From Tetrahymena thermophila SB210 (Eukaryota; Ciliophora; Oligohymenophorea; Hymenostomatida; Tetrahymenidae), in NCBI RefSeq assembly GCF_000189635.1, contig NW_002476033.1:62001-126000 (forward strand): a DNA stretch of 64,000 nt. The letters run 5' to 3'. Both the position numbers and the translations under genes were made by a program. Position 1 is the first letter of the stretch, and the number at the start of each line of letters is the position of its first letter. Of this stretch, positions 26,128 through 38,367 are shown in pieces. The notes below the pieces were generated by a model. That model saw only the letters and a program-made list of their open reading frames with translations, was not told the origin of the DNA and did no database searches.

Positions 26128-27283
26128 TCATTCTTATTAATATTATTTATTATTCTACTATTTCTTTTTGTTGATCATTATTTTTAGGCATGCTTTTTTA
26201 GATTCAGCTTCTAAGAGTTTCTTTAATTTCTAATCACTGATTGATTACCTCATCAGCAAGCAATATCAAAAAATAATGTAATGGAATAGATTCAAATTTT
26301 TTATTTAATCTTATTTTAATTAGTTGTAGGTAAAATAGCTTTTTATTGATAAGAAAATTGTAAAAATTTTTGAATGATGCTAGATTTTTTTGATCTAGTA
26401 AATCATTAATTATTATGTTAAAATCGCTTACAGGCTTACAGGTTAAAATAGAAAGGGATAAAATACCATAATAATCTTTGAAATTTTATCATATTTAAGA
26501 TAATTGTTTGCTTTTAAAAATTTTTAATAATCTTAAGTGTTTTTGTCAAGTTTCATCTTCATTTTTTATTTATAAAGATAAAAAAATCTTTTTTATAAAC
26601 ATTAGAAATAAAATGAGAAATTATGAAAAATGTAATTAAATATAATAACCTCAATTTTTATTTTAATGTCTTTACATAGGTATTCCTTTATTTTAGTTAA
26701 ATAACAATTTTATCACTCAAATTTAACTTAATCAGCTAAAAACAAGATATTTAGACTTTAAGTGACTATAATTAATTAATTAATTAATTAATATTTCGTG
26801 AGTATCTTTTAGATTTCTCTAAAATGTGTTTACACTTGAAAAGAACATATTTACAAAACATCAATTTTCAGAATACGAAATGAATAACAAGACTTTTAAA
26901 TATGATTTTAAACACAAACAATTTTTTAAAAATATATTTTTATGATACTAAGCTTGTTAAAATTATGATTTATTTAATTCAATTAAATCATAACTTCTTT
27001 AAATTTTTTCTTTGAAATTTCTTGTTTTTTTAAAAAGAATTGAGTAAACTCTTATTAGCTTGCATGAATCATTATTTGCAAAGATATTATTGAATAAATT
27101 ATCTATTAACACTTTTTTTTGATTTTGTAAGCTAATAAGTAAAAAATTTATAAAATCTTCTTCTAGAATTCCTAAATTATTTAAATATTAAAATTCTAAA
27201 AAAATTTTTTTTTTTTTTGGAATGGATTAAAATATTTTGACAAATAAAAAAATAAACAAACATTCTTTACTAATTTAGCACAT
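26128..27283 (-). pseudogene. Multi-exon gene of unknown family with frame changes near its 3' end
   Basis: The ATG at 27283 lies 58 nt after the stop of the upstream permease. Exons 27262-27283, 26877-27195, 26728-26818 and 26650-26685 join in phase over introns of 66, 58, 42 nt and then a 93-nt intron (26557-26649). They read as helical protein (NLGILEEDFINFLLISLQNQ; LFNNIFANNDSCKLIRVYSI). The part from 26556 down to 26128 is also protein-like (INDLLDQKNLASFKNFYNFL; KLKKLLEAESKKACLKIM) but switches frame twice, near 26490 at an A run and near 26235 at a TGA. Explanations are sequence errors, recent loss of function, or unusually short introns (32 and 19 nt would fit GT...AG and phase). Product not recognised. 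Confidence 0.5.
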
Positions 27284-27340
27284 TTATTTTGGCTAAAATT
27301 TTATTAAAATTTTTAAAGTTTATATTTAATTTACATACTA

Positions 27341-28900
27341 TCACATAAACAATTCATGGATAACTAAATATGAGTTATATAAACAACATAATATTCCTAT
27401 GATTAAGGTCATTAGAGGAATTATATTTGAACTTATTAAAGTTTTATGAAAGAAATCTTTTTACTCCTCTGGAGTTAAATTTTAAGTTACTTGTCTCCCT
27501 TTAATAACTAAGAATGCAGGTATTATATTGAGCATTATTGAACCTAATATACCTCCAATTACATTAAGAACAACTTAAATATTTTTAACAAATACACTGA
27601 TAAAAAATACTGGTATTAATATACTTAGTGATCCAATTATATTTTTTAAAGTAAATCCACTGTTATTTTATTATTCTTATTATTATTATTATTATTATTG
27701 ATTTTCGTTTGAGGTTTAAGTATTTTATTAACTAGGGAAGAAAGCTAACAAGTTATTTCTTGAAGTTATTGTCATTACTGGAAAAGCTGTTATATTTAAA
27801 AATACATAAAAACCTGATAAGTAATAAACAAATGGTGACTATTCTTTGAAATTGAAATTAAAAAGCTTCAAGTCATGCTACTCGACTAGAGAATCTCCAA
27901 ATGCTAATATTCCACTCAAACAAAGTGAAAAAAATACTGAAATGGCTATAGTAAAAGAGCTCATTAACACCTTTTTGATGTCTCTAGAAGGATGAATAGG
28001 TTTTGACATAGATGGCAAGCTATGGTGCATGTTGTAAGCAAATACTGCATTGGAAAAGAAGCGATTAAATCCTTAAAATGAGATAGGAGGATAATTTTTA
28101 TTATAAAGAGGATGCATTCCTGTTAGATAAATTGAATTGAAGCAACCTATAAGCATAGAAATCACTGTGATTACACGAATATAGAATATAAAAGATTATA
28201 AACCCTAAGTATCTTAAACATTTTTGAATGAAAACACTGCTGATATTAAGAAAAAAGAAATAAGCCAAAGGTTATAGCTGCTTAGAATTTAAAAATTCTC
28301 AAACACTTTAGACATTACGTGAGCAGTTGCCATGCACTTCATAATCATAACTCCAATTAAATAAAATATAATAATTAAAGAGATTACAAATTTTCCTATT
28401 TTGCCTATTAAAACTTCACCCATTTCACCATATTCGAACTTTTGGTTGAGTTCAAAAGGATTTTATTATTACTAATTAGCTATTTTATCAGAATCTGCTT
28501 ATTAAACAGCTTCATTATCAGTTTTTAGCTGTGTTTTTTCATATTTATGTTTTGTGTACTAAATATAGTTACAAATTGACATTCCTTCAATTATAAATTC
28601 AGCTGAGATATACGAAAAAAATCCAATCAATATTAAAAAAAAACCTGATAAAACAACACCTGATTCATAAAAAACAGAAGGAAGAATTAGAGGTCCCATT
28701 CCCATCATTACATTTATTTAAGTAAATAAAGCTTAAAATTTGTTAATTTATGTTTCTTTTTAATCTTATTTGACAGCTATATTTTCATTTGTATTTAGAT
28801 TAGGGGGATTAATTGCAGCTGCGTTATTAGAAACAGCAGCAAGATTTTATTGGTTTTGATTTTCTTAAACATCAGCTAGCTCTACAAATTTAGAAGCCAT
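27341..28900 (-). CDS. Amino-acid permease, AAAP/SLC38-type (paralogue 2) with poly-Gln insert
   Basis: 519 residues without introns. It shares with paralogue 1 the first-span pattern (FTQINVMMGMGPLILP), the HHSLPSMSKPIHPSRDIKK loop and the span order, so it is the same family. It differs by a longer Asn/Gln-rich N-terminus of about 50 residues. It also has a hydrophilic loop near the C-terminal third that contains a run of Gln encoded by a pure TAA repeat (about 27665-27695), the sort of tract that varies in length by slippage. Likely role is amino-acid transport at the plasma membrane or a vacuole. Intact, same strand and orientation as paralogue 1, with one other gene between them. Confidence 0.85.
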
Positions 28901-29337
28901 TTATTTATTTTAAGTTTCTTTCTATATTTTTGTAAATACTTACTAATTTAAAGTTTTTATTTTGACAATTTTGAGGAGTGCAAGCAAAAACTTTATTATA
29001 TTATTTATTTTTTACTAAGAATTTAAAAGATATTAGTAATTTTGATGGAAATTTAATTTGATATTCGTAAAATATCTATAAATAGATTTGATATTATTAA
29101 ATAAAAGGAATCAAAGAAAATGAATTTTTAATTATCTATTTCTAATAACTTTTACAACAGATGATATGAAACAAATTTATATTTTACAGATACAAATGTA
29201 ATTAATGGATAGAGTGTTAAAATTAAATTTAAGATAATGATATTGTTATTATTTTTTAATAAATTTATATTAATACTAATAAGATGAGTAGTAGATAGAT
29301 AGATCTTTTATGAAATAAATTTTTTTAATTTGGCAAA
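28901..29337. other. Intergenic, AT-rich
   Basis: Between the permease start and the DRC2 stop on the minus strand; nothing recognisable apart from A/T runs. Confidence 0.45.
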
Positions 29338-31579
29338 TCACTAGAATGGAGGAGCTCTTTATCCTTATAATTAGTGAGATGTATTTCTAACTTCGAAGAC
29401 ACCTTCGATTACAGTTTTATTTTCTATCTTCTCTACTGGCATCTTACCCAAATTAAACTTGTGATTTACTACGAGCAAAGGATTATTTTCGTTTTTAAGC
29501 ACCTTATTAAAAATTAATTAATGAATAAATAAATATTGTCTATCATCAAAAAAAAAAATTCTAATTAAATCTAATAAATTTTGTTGCTTACATCGTCGTT
29601 AAGGGAAATTCCATCTAAATATTACTTAAGAAGTGATTTAAGCAATTAATTATCTCTTTGTAAATTTTCCTTTTATTTTTCTATCGCTAACTTATCAAGA
29701 AGCACCTTGTTGTATCTTTTGTAAAAATTGTTTAAATAAGCATATTCTTCTGCATCCTCTTTCTTTAAATGCTCAAATTCATTTTTAAGTTATTCAGGAA
29801 TCTGGTCTTCATCAACAGAACTCTCATAGAAAGGAAGGACCTTTTCTTTCTCAGTTTCAAGTCTACGGCCTTTAAATAAAATATCATAAAAACATTAATT
29901 TCAATTAATTTAGTAAAATTAACATAAATTAAATAAAATATTTTTAAAGTTTAAATTAACAAATTACTTTTGAATAAATTTAAAAATCATTTTGTATTTT
30001 TTCGATTATTTTAAAATTTCCTTTTTAATCTCAATAATTGATCAGAGTAAAAATTTTTAAAAATTCAATCTTTAATTAAGAAAAAATAATCTTTTTTCTA
30101 TATGATTTAATTAAATTTTATCTTTCTATTATAATATAATTTATTATTTCAAATAACATTCATTCATTTTATGCTCAAAAATTCTAAAATGATTAGTTTT
30201 TTCTCTCTCTATTTTAAATGTATTTTGCTTTAAAATCTTCTTAATTTCCTTTAAAAATTAAATTAATTTTCTTATAAAAATATATAATTACAAAGTTCAG
30301 CAGTTTTGAGGATTTTTTCTCCTAATGCACAGTATTCTCTCAGTTTTAATACAGCATTACGAGAATTATTTGAAAGTTCCTTTAATCTTCTTGACTCTTC
30401 CTCTCTGAATTTTTACATTTTTAACTTTAATTCATGATAATTACGAGAGATATTTTCCTTTTCCTTCTTTAAAGCAGAGTTTCTTGCATTGAATTCTTTA
30501 CAATGTTAAAGAATTTTAAGCTTCATTAAATCGATTTTAGCTTTTTTAGATGAAATAGTTCTCAAATATCTATCTATTTCCTACTTTCTATTCTTATTAT
30601 GGGCATGATAAAACTAATGATCTTTAACTTTATTTGAGGTATCGCTCTAAAATTTAGAATTCATTTATTCTAATTCTGTATAATACTTAGTCTGTTTTGT
30701 TTCCAATATAATTTTCATTACATTTGTTTCTTCAAGATTTTTATTTTTTGTTTCTTCTTTAAATTATGAAAACTCATTTTGAGCTTCTTCAGTCTTCTTT
30801 TTATCTTCTTCCTTAACAGTTTCAATCATGTCTTCCAATTCTTTTAACTAAATTACATAAAAAATTCATTAATGCCCAATCAATAAAATTTTAATCAGCA
30901 TCATTAATTAAGGTTTATAATGAAAAAAAAAAAAAAATCAGAATCTATTCAAATTCAAATAGAGTATTATATTATTTAACAAGTTAATGATTGATTAATA
31001 TTTTTAATAAGTGAATGATGCATAAAGTCTTTTTCTTTATAATATTAGATTTATTACTTAAGTTTTATGAGTCTTAACCATTTCTTCACGCTCAAGATCA
31101 AATTCAGTTTCTAGGATGTTAACATCACGGTTGAATTCTTCGGCAAGACCTCTCATTCTTGCTTCTTAGAGTTGCATCAAATTTTCTATATGGATCAAGT
31201 GATTACGTAAAGCAATTTAAAATTAATCTTCAGCCTCATCTAAATTTTTATCTAACATCTAAATGAAAGCTTCCTTGGAATCGAGCTCTCTTTAGTTATT
31301 TTAACTGTAAATATCAATTTCATTTTTTAATTATTCAGTTTTGGCAATACGCATAATTTTTCTCCAATAAGTAATTAATTTCTTTTTATTGAATGTCACT
31401 ACTTTTTGTTCATCTTTAATACGTGCTTTAAGTCCTTCACGCTTCATTTTAGCTAACTGCTTCAATTAATCAAATTCTTCTTAATTTTTTGCAAGTTAAC
31501 GCCATTTAATATTCCTCTTTTGAGGTATTCCACCAGGTCTTGTACTTCTCCCCTTTAAAGTTTTACCAAGTAAAGCCAT
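29338..31579 (-). CDS. DRC2: Nexin-dynein regulatory complex subunit 2 (DRC2/CCDC65/FAP250)
   Basis: 506 residues in four exons: 31058-31579, 30292-30847, 29592-29869 and 29338-29502. Introns are 210, 422 and 89 nt; all phases fit. The protein is coiled coil throughout. The N-terminal third matches human CCDC65 closely in order and spacing: TYWRKIMRIAKTEQLKNEI, then LDEAEDQFQIALRNHL, then FNRDVNILETEFDLEREEM. A later block, ALGEKILKTAELC followed by RRLETEKEKVLPFYES, is the family's second signature. DRC2 pairs with DRC1 to build the base plate of the nexin link between axonemal doublets, needed for regular ciliary beating. A ciliate with many motile cilia is expected to carry it. It is next to an LC8 light chain gene. 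One of the firmest calls in the window. Confidence 0.93.
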
Positions 31580-32356
31580 TTTTTAATATTCAAATTGTGT
31601 TCTTGCTAAAAAGATTTTTTATTTCCCTTTTTAAAATTTAACAACTTAATTATTAGTTTGTTTGTTAATGTATTTTTTCTTTAACTCTATCTTCTTGTTT
31701 CACTTTTAATTTGTTTGAAATACTGCAAATATAATAAATACGCTAAGATTATGTTACTTTTTTGTGATAAAGAATACTAATAACTCATTTATTATTTTTA
31801 AAAAGCATTATTAATATAAATATATAGATAGTATCACTCCATATAATTGATTGAGTCTTGACTTAAGCAAGAAAAGTTTTATTTCTTAACAAGTATTTAA
31901 ATATAATTTAATTCTTTAATTTATATTTTAATTAAAATAATTATATTTATTTTCTATTTAAAAGATAAATATTATTATGAATGAAATTTATATTATAATT
32001 TAAAAATTATTTTTTTATTTAAAATAAAAGTTAATATTTATGAAAAGACTTTATTACTAATTAAAGATTTAATTTAAAAAGGCAACTGTTTTTATATCAT
32101 TTCACTATTAATAATTTATTGAGTATACATATGATCATAACTAAATATAAAAAACGTTATTTTTATATTGATGTGGTCACAATTCTTTAATCATCTCATT
32201 AAAAATATTATTAAATAATTAAATCATGAAGGATAACATTTAAATATGGTAACTCAATTTCTTAATATCAATTACGCTCATAAATTTGAAGTAGTATTTT
32301 TGTGATTATCTAACTTATTACATGATATATATGTGTATAAACAAAATTAAATTATC
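31580..32356. other. Intergenic, AT-rich
   Basis: Between DRC2 and the LC8 gene, both on the minus strand. No protein-like frame. The region upstream of the DRC2 ATG is T-rich on the plus strand. Confidence 0.45.
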
Positions 32357-32382
32357 ATTTCAGCAAATAGAAATGCTGAAAT
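32357..32382 (-). other. 9-bp hairpin overlapping the LC8 stop codon
   Basis: ATTTCAGCA and TGCTGAAAT form a perfect 9-bp inverted repeat around an 8-nt loop. It ends at the last base of the TGA of the LC8 gene, so in the mRNA it would fold directly at the stop. A role in 3' end formation or termination is possible but not shown. Confidence 0.4.
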
Positions 32383-32863
32383 CAACCTTTTCTATATAAA
32401 AGAATAGCTAATTAACCCTCGTAAAAGAATATAAAGTTTTTGCTATCATATGATACATAAGCATTGAAGTGCTTACCTTTATATTAAAAAAAAATTATTA
32501 ATTTCAAAAAACCTATTTTTAATTTTAAGCTAAGCTATTTTACCAACAACACAATGCCAATTTGGTCCATACTTCTCATCAAAGAATTTCTTTATATGAG
32601 ATGATATTTTATTTTCAAATTTATAATTTTCAACTGCGAATTTAGCCTTTTTATTATAAAATATATTAGTTTAAATGACTACTCTTGAGTTAAAGATGGC
32701 TAATAAAATTAATCTAAACAATATTAAATCCTTTTAAAAATGAAATTTATTTATTTTTATCAATCATTTAGCTATTTACTTAAGAAAAGGCATCATTTTT
32801 CATGCTTTTCATTTCTGAATTTTCAGGCATGTCAATAATTTATTCGTTTGCATGATCTCCCAT
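32382..32863 (-). CDS. Dynein light chain LC8-type (DYNLL)
   Basis: 93 residues in three exons (32780-32863, 32544-32646, 32382-32476) with introns of 133 and 67 nt. The LC8 fold is clear: DMPENSEMK at the start of the first helix, then VENYKFENKISSHIKKFFDE, WHCVVGKHFNAYV, FIFFYEG and the C-terminal QLAILLYRKG. These align without gaps to animal LC8 from the first helix on. The conserved core 'HIKK.FD.KY...WHC.VG' is intact. LC8 dimers bind dynein intermediate chains and many other partners in axonemes and cytoplasm. The N-terminus is slightly divergent (MGDHANEQII), so it may be one of several LC8 paralogues, as ciliates usually have. Confidence 0.92.
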
Positions 32864-33300
32864 TTTTGATATCCTTTGTAACTTTTATAACCTTAATCTT
32901 CCTAATTATTTTAATATTGCTTTGAATTATTTATAATAAAATTTGAAGATATCTCAAATATAAATATTAATTCAAAAACTTATTCAAAAATGAACAAATT
33001 CTAAATTAAATATCAATATCATTCTAAAACAAAACATATTTTAACTATTATTTATTTGTCATTTATTGTTTAAATACTAAAATAAAATATATTAATTTTT
33101 TATATTAAAAAAATTTTGTTAAGCAATTAAAAAAAGTTAATTTTAAATCTTATAACAATCTCAAATGATTATTAATATTTCAAACATTTTAAACGAATTT
33201 TTCATATAAAATTCAATCAGTTAAAAAATAATGGGAACACAAAAATAATTTTAATGTTTAAAGAACACATCGTTTTATTATATATAAAATAAAAATATGT
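32864..33300. other. Intergenic, AT-rich
   Basis: Upstream of the LC8 gene and downstream of the long Gln-rich gene. Nothing recognisable. Confidence 0.45.
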
Positions 33301-35904
33301 TCATATATTATGAAATTTTTATTCAAAGCTGTTATCATTTTAAAAATTTTTATACCTTCTAGATGTATTTGTTTTATGATTAGAATGAGTTTTTAAATTA
33401 TAGTTTTAATAGTTATCATTATTTTCTTATGTAATTTAGCTTTATATAGAAGGTTCTTACAATAAACAGTGAGAGTATTTTTATTATTCTTGAATTATTT
33501 TATTGTTTTCAGTCATTTTTTAGAAAATTATCTTAGAGTTTTATTAACAAAAATTATCACTGTTTTTATTGAGATTTATTTATTTATAGATATTTTTGAC
33601 ATCACTCTCAGGTTAATTTATTATATAGGATTTAGTATTTTAAATTGATTGAGTAACTGATTTGCTATTTGAATGGTTCTAAGTATCATTAAATTTTTAA
33701 CTATTCTGGTTCTGATTATGTATTTTATTGAAAACAGAAACAAATTTTCTTCTTGTGACTTAATTTTTAAAAGGTTATTCTATTTGGTTAATTTCATGTT
33801 AATTTTTTAAGTTTTAAAAGCCAGACATATTTATGTTTGAATTAATTATCCTTGAATTTTAAATATTTTTATTTATTTAATTTATCTGAGGTAGTTAATA
33901 GTGTTAGTTGTTTTAAAGACCATTATTACTTTAAACTATCTATTTGCTTATATTTTAAGCTTCAACTTTAGAAATTGCTTCTTGGTTTTAATAATCTTTT
34001 GTAGAACTGTTGCAAATTAGTGTATTTAGACTATGTTTGATTGGAGTAAGATCTTGTTTTGTACTAATCCTGTAATAATTGTTATTATCATTTGATTCAT
34101 CTAACATTTAAATGTAATTTTGAGTTTCAATTTATTTTAATTAATTACTATTTTAATTTAATGAATAAGCTCTAATATTTCTATTATTTCCACAAGTATT
34201 TATTTTTTAAACTGATGAGTTTATTGCACTATTCTAGATCGTATTTTTTTTACTTGAGCTTCTCAAAGTTGTTGTTATTTGAGTAGAGTGTTTTTTGTTT
34301 GATTATGTGGTATCTTGGGTATCTCTCTTAGTAGATATAGTATTGAATTTTTCTTTATTTATTAAATTTATGATATCATCATTTACTTTAGATATTTCAT
34401 TTTTGAATTGCTTCTTTGCTTTATATTTTGCTCTTTCTACAAGCATTTATAGTTCGTATTCTTCTTCATCATCATTTTATGAATCAGCGTATTCAATTTC
34501 TTATTCTTCTTAATTTTGTAAAAACTATTTTTAATTATTTTTATAATCATTAATTTCTCTTAGGTAGTATTATTTATTCTCAGATAGTAAATGTACTTCA
34601 AAATCTTAATTACTAGCTCGAACATTCTTAGGCGATTAATTATTCTGCTCAAATCTTATATTTTAAATACTATCCAACTAACCACTCTAAGTCAAGAATA
34701 ATGGAACCTCTGTTTTTTAGATTTAAATATCTTAACTTATATTTTATGTGAGAATGGGATCACTTTATTTATATCTATTAATTTGGTATTTGGGTAGTTT
34801 TAACAAACTCTCTAAAATAGAATACTTTTCGCTAACTTTAGCTTTCTAACTAGTTTTAATTTTTTCGAATTATTCAATTATCTATTGTCTTTTTAACTAA
34901 AAGTGAATAGAATTCATTAAGTTTTTGAGAGATTTGTTTGGATTCTTTCTATCATTTTCTGTTTATACTTCAAAGTTTTATTGAAAGTTTGGTTTCTCAT
35001 CACCTCTTCTATTTGTAATTTATTCACATTTTATAGTTTCTTTTTATTTAATATTGAATTTGACATAATCGAGTTCAATATTACTTTTTATTCTGTTAGA
35101 ATTTATTACTTAATTATCTCTCTCTTAAATGAAGGATCTATTTGTTTTACTGTTATTATTATTTTATCCATTTTATTAATTATATTTTTAACTATTAGCA
35201 ATCGCTTATTAATTATCTTATTAAAGATTTTCTTGTATATCATTCATACTAGAAAGTTTTATACAAAAAGGGTTTGCTTATAAATGAACAGATTTTACTT
35301 TATTTTTAGATTTTTTTTTACTTAATTCATTAACTAGTTTCTACTCTTTATCCTAAGTTTTCAGACATTTTTTAAATTAATCATTCAGAGTTTATGACAT
35401 CATGATTCTTTCGAAATCATCTAAACCAATTTACTCTTTTTTCTATTAGCCCTTTTTAGAGAGAAGCTCAGTAAGCTGCTTTTTAGAAATATTGACATCA
35501 TTTTTTTAGAAATATCCACAAACATCTTCAACTAATAATTTTTTATTTTCTTAATTTGTGCTTTCCTTAGATTGATTTCTTGAATCATTAGTTAAATCTT
35601 TATATATGTTGATTATTTACTTTGAACTTTCATGATTTTAATCTTAATTCAGAATGTATTCTTCATTAGCTTTACCTAAATACCTTTTTTTCAACCAGTT
35701 AATAGTCTCGCTATTCTAAAGCTATTTACTTTTAGAATTTGATTTATGAAATTAATGTAATTAAGAATTATTAGTATGAATATTTTTGTATTGATCCTTT
35801 TCAATATTTAGCTCAATAGCTGATTACCTCTAATCAGTTTGTTGAGAGGTTTTAAAGTAGCCTTGCGAAGAATCTACCTACACACTTAATTAGATAGCTC
35901 GCAT
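33301..35904 (-). CDS. 867-aa Gln/Asn/Lys/Ser-rich protein, possible N-terminal EF-hand-like segment
   Basis: One uninterrupted frame of 868 codons from the ATG at 35904 to TGA at 33301; a TGA-free run of this length cannot be chance here. Residues about 60-80 contain SETINWLKKRYLGKANEEY. About residues 145-190 read VCGYFQKNDVNISKKQLTEL followed by QIGLDDFERIM, which has the helix-loop-helix rhythm of an EF-hand pair but lacks a full set of calcium-binding acids. The remaining 650 residues are low-complexity, with a charged coiled-coil piece (ELQMLVERAKYKAKKQFKNE) in the middle. No membrane span or signal peptide. Long plus-strand frames at 34295 and 34981 are antisense shadows of it. Function unknown; such proteins are often cytoskeletal or condensate-forming. 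Confidence 0.75.
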
Positions 35905-36647
35905 ATACCAGTTAAAAATAAATTATAATCTAGATAATCAATTAAATTACTTACTAGATTTATTAATTAAATACTATTAAAATAATAGTTTTAATTCAAT
36001 TAAATACAGATACGCAAATTAGGCCATAAGTACACATACTTTACTCAAGTATAACAAATATTTACAATTTTTTATCTAAATAATATGTCAAAAATATCAA
36101 TAATAAATTATAGATTTTATGTCATAAACCTTTCTTAAAATTATAATTGTAAATTTTTATGAAAAGTAATAAAAAATATTTAAAATGATTCCCTATTTCA
36201 AAATATTAAAAAATAAAACATTTCTGATCAAAATATGAAGAACTTTAATCAAATCTTATATTTTGGTTATAATCAATAAATTATATTAAATTACGTTTTA
36301 CATGTTAGAATCAATTACTTTTTTTAAATTCAAATTATTTTGAAGCAGATACTTTTTTAATTATACAAAATATTTGATATTTAATATAAATTTTCTTTTA
36401 TTTTTGAAAATAGTGTTTATTTATAAAAAAATTAATTATCTTTGCTATTGTTTATCAAAGTATTTTTATCAAAATTTAGATATTTTCTAAATTAGAAATA
36501 AATGAATCGTGAGAGTATTTTTATACTTTTACTTTTCAAGCAGTTTTATTACAAAAAATATGCTTTTTATAATTCTTATAAAACAATTAAAAAACAAGTT
36601 TATCAGATAACTTTATTAACTAAAGTTATTAAAAAAATATCAAAGTT
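35905..36647. other. Intergenic; boundary between single-copy DNA and the tandem array
   Basis: No gene is supported. The plus-strand frame starting at 36502 is Lys/Tyr/Ile-rich, and its second half falls within the decayed gene tail that starts at about 36648, so it was not called. Confidence 0.4.
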
Positions 36648-36940
36648 AGCAAAAAGCTATTATAGAAGAAGAATAAAATTGATATAATTAACAATTAAAG
36701 ATTATTAAGTAATCTCAAGCAAGGATAATAATTTTAAATTTTGCTTATTGAATTTAAACAATAAAATTTTAGATTAATTATTTTTTATATTTTATTTTAA
36801 TCAAAAAGAAATAAGTAAAAATAATAATTGTAAAATGGAATGAGGTTATTATTCTAAATTCAAATTTAGATTTAAATAATAACTATTAAAATTCCTAAGA
36901 CGAGATTTTATGATTAAGTTATTGAAATTTATGTTAATAA
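36648..36940 (+). pseudogene. Decayed copy of the array gene's 3' tail (first)
   Basis: Aligns by eye with the end of exon 18, intron 18 and exon 19 of the giant genes (48400-48718): the same order of 'aaagat...aggataa', the 'ttaattattttttatattttattttaatcaa' intron core and the 'ttaaaattcctaagac...attgaa' end. It has no usable open frame. It sits directly before the spacer of the first unit. Confidence 0.7.
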
Positions 36941-37685
36941 ATGATATTATTCATTTGTAAACATTCCTTTTTATAAATTTTTTTATTTTTATTTCTAAAG
37001 TGTTTTTAAATATCTTTAAATTTTTCTATTACCTCATACATGCTGATTTATCTTTTAATAACAATTAATAAATGAAAATTAAATAATTTATGCTTTTTTA
37101 ATTGTCACTAATAAAAATCTTCAATTATCAATATTCTTATTAATTAAAATTTCTAAAAGGATTTAATTAAATTCTCTATGTACATTAAAATATTATTCAA
37201 AATTGTCTTTATTTAAAAGTAGAATATATAAAATGTAATTTTATTTAATAATTCACTCACTTTAGAATTCTTTTAAAGGGAAGTCTTGTTTTACCATCAA
37301 ATCAACATAAAAATATTATATTATTTGTTTCTAGAAAAACTTAACAATCACTAATTACATTTACTATTTTACATTAAATTTTCAATTATAAAAATGTATT
37401 TTTCTATAACATGAAAGTTGCTAATTAACTTTAACTTAAATATTTGATTAGCTAATAATCTAAACAATTAAATATGAGATATCTTGCATTATCATTGACT
37501 AAGGAGCTGATAAATTGTATTTTTTTCTCAAAAATTGAGCTTATAAACAAAAAATTACAAACTGTCAAAATTTATATTATTTTTCATTTTATTACCCCCC
37601 CATTTTTTTGTCATATAATATTCTACTTAATTTAATTCATAAATTCACGTAAAACTCATAAAAATATTTAAAGCTAATGGTTACG

Positions 37686-37700
37686 TGCTGTTTAACAGCA
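37686..37700. promoter_or_regulatory. Palindrome TGCTGTT-T-AACAGCA conserved in array spacers
   Basis: A perfect 7-bp inverted repeat about 1.2 kb before the gene A start. Spacer B keeps most of it near 50607 (tgctgttaaacaa) and spacer C has tgctattttacagca near 63558, so the site survives where surrounding sequence has drifted. It may be a binding site or RNA hairpin; no direct evidence of function. Confidence 0.3.
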
Positions 37701-38367
37701 ATACTAATGTTTAAAATAGAAAATTGTTTTATGTTAAGGTTTCTAAATATTCTTTTTGCAATATTTATTTGCATTTTTTTTTGACCTTAATTAATCTACA
37801 AATTTATTTAATATAAAATTCTAAGAATTAATTTGATTATTTCCTCTCGCAGTTTCTTGAAATTTTTATAGATTTGGTTTCAGTAGAAAGAAATTTTAAA
37901 TTAAAAAAATATCAAATTTAAAAAGCAAATATTTTTGACTTTAATATAGAGCATTAAATGACAAAAGGATAAAATTATTGGTTATTCTAATAAAAATAAA
38001 TAAATATTTCTTTCATCAACAAAAGATTACTAAAATATCAATATTTTATATTATATATCTTTTAGAATAAATTACAGTTTTATATAAAAAAATATAATTC
38101 AATTTTTGTTTTTCAAATAAAATATAACTAAATATTTTTCATCATTTATTTAAATTAATACCATTTTTTTTAATATTTTTCTTCAACTCTTAAAATAAAA
38201 TAGTAAGATATAACTTTTATATTAATTATTTTTTGTTATTTTATATATAATTAACCTTTTGGTAATGTTATTTATAAATAGTAGTGAATTGATTAAATAT
38301 GTGTTATTTCTTTAAAAATGTAAAATTAACTTGAGAAAAATAAAAAAGTAATATTAAATATTAGTGA

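Noticed and set aside
26230-26248. A 19-nt GT...TAG intron
   Set aside because: It fits the phase but is far shorter than every other intron here (42 nt or more), so it is listed only as one explanation for a frame change.
34295-35283. Plus-strand frames of 72 and 100 codons with membrane-like composition
   Set aside because: They are the complement of Gln/Asn/Lys codons of the 867-residue minus-strand gene, which explains the Phe/Leu/Ile-rich look.
36502-36687. Plus-strand frame of 61 codons, Lys/Tyr-rich
   Set aside because: Its end lies in a decayed gene tail and no start context, homologue or continuation is seen.
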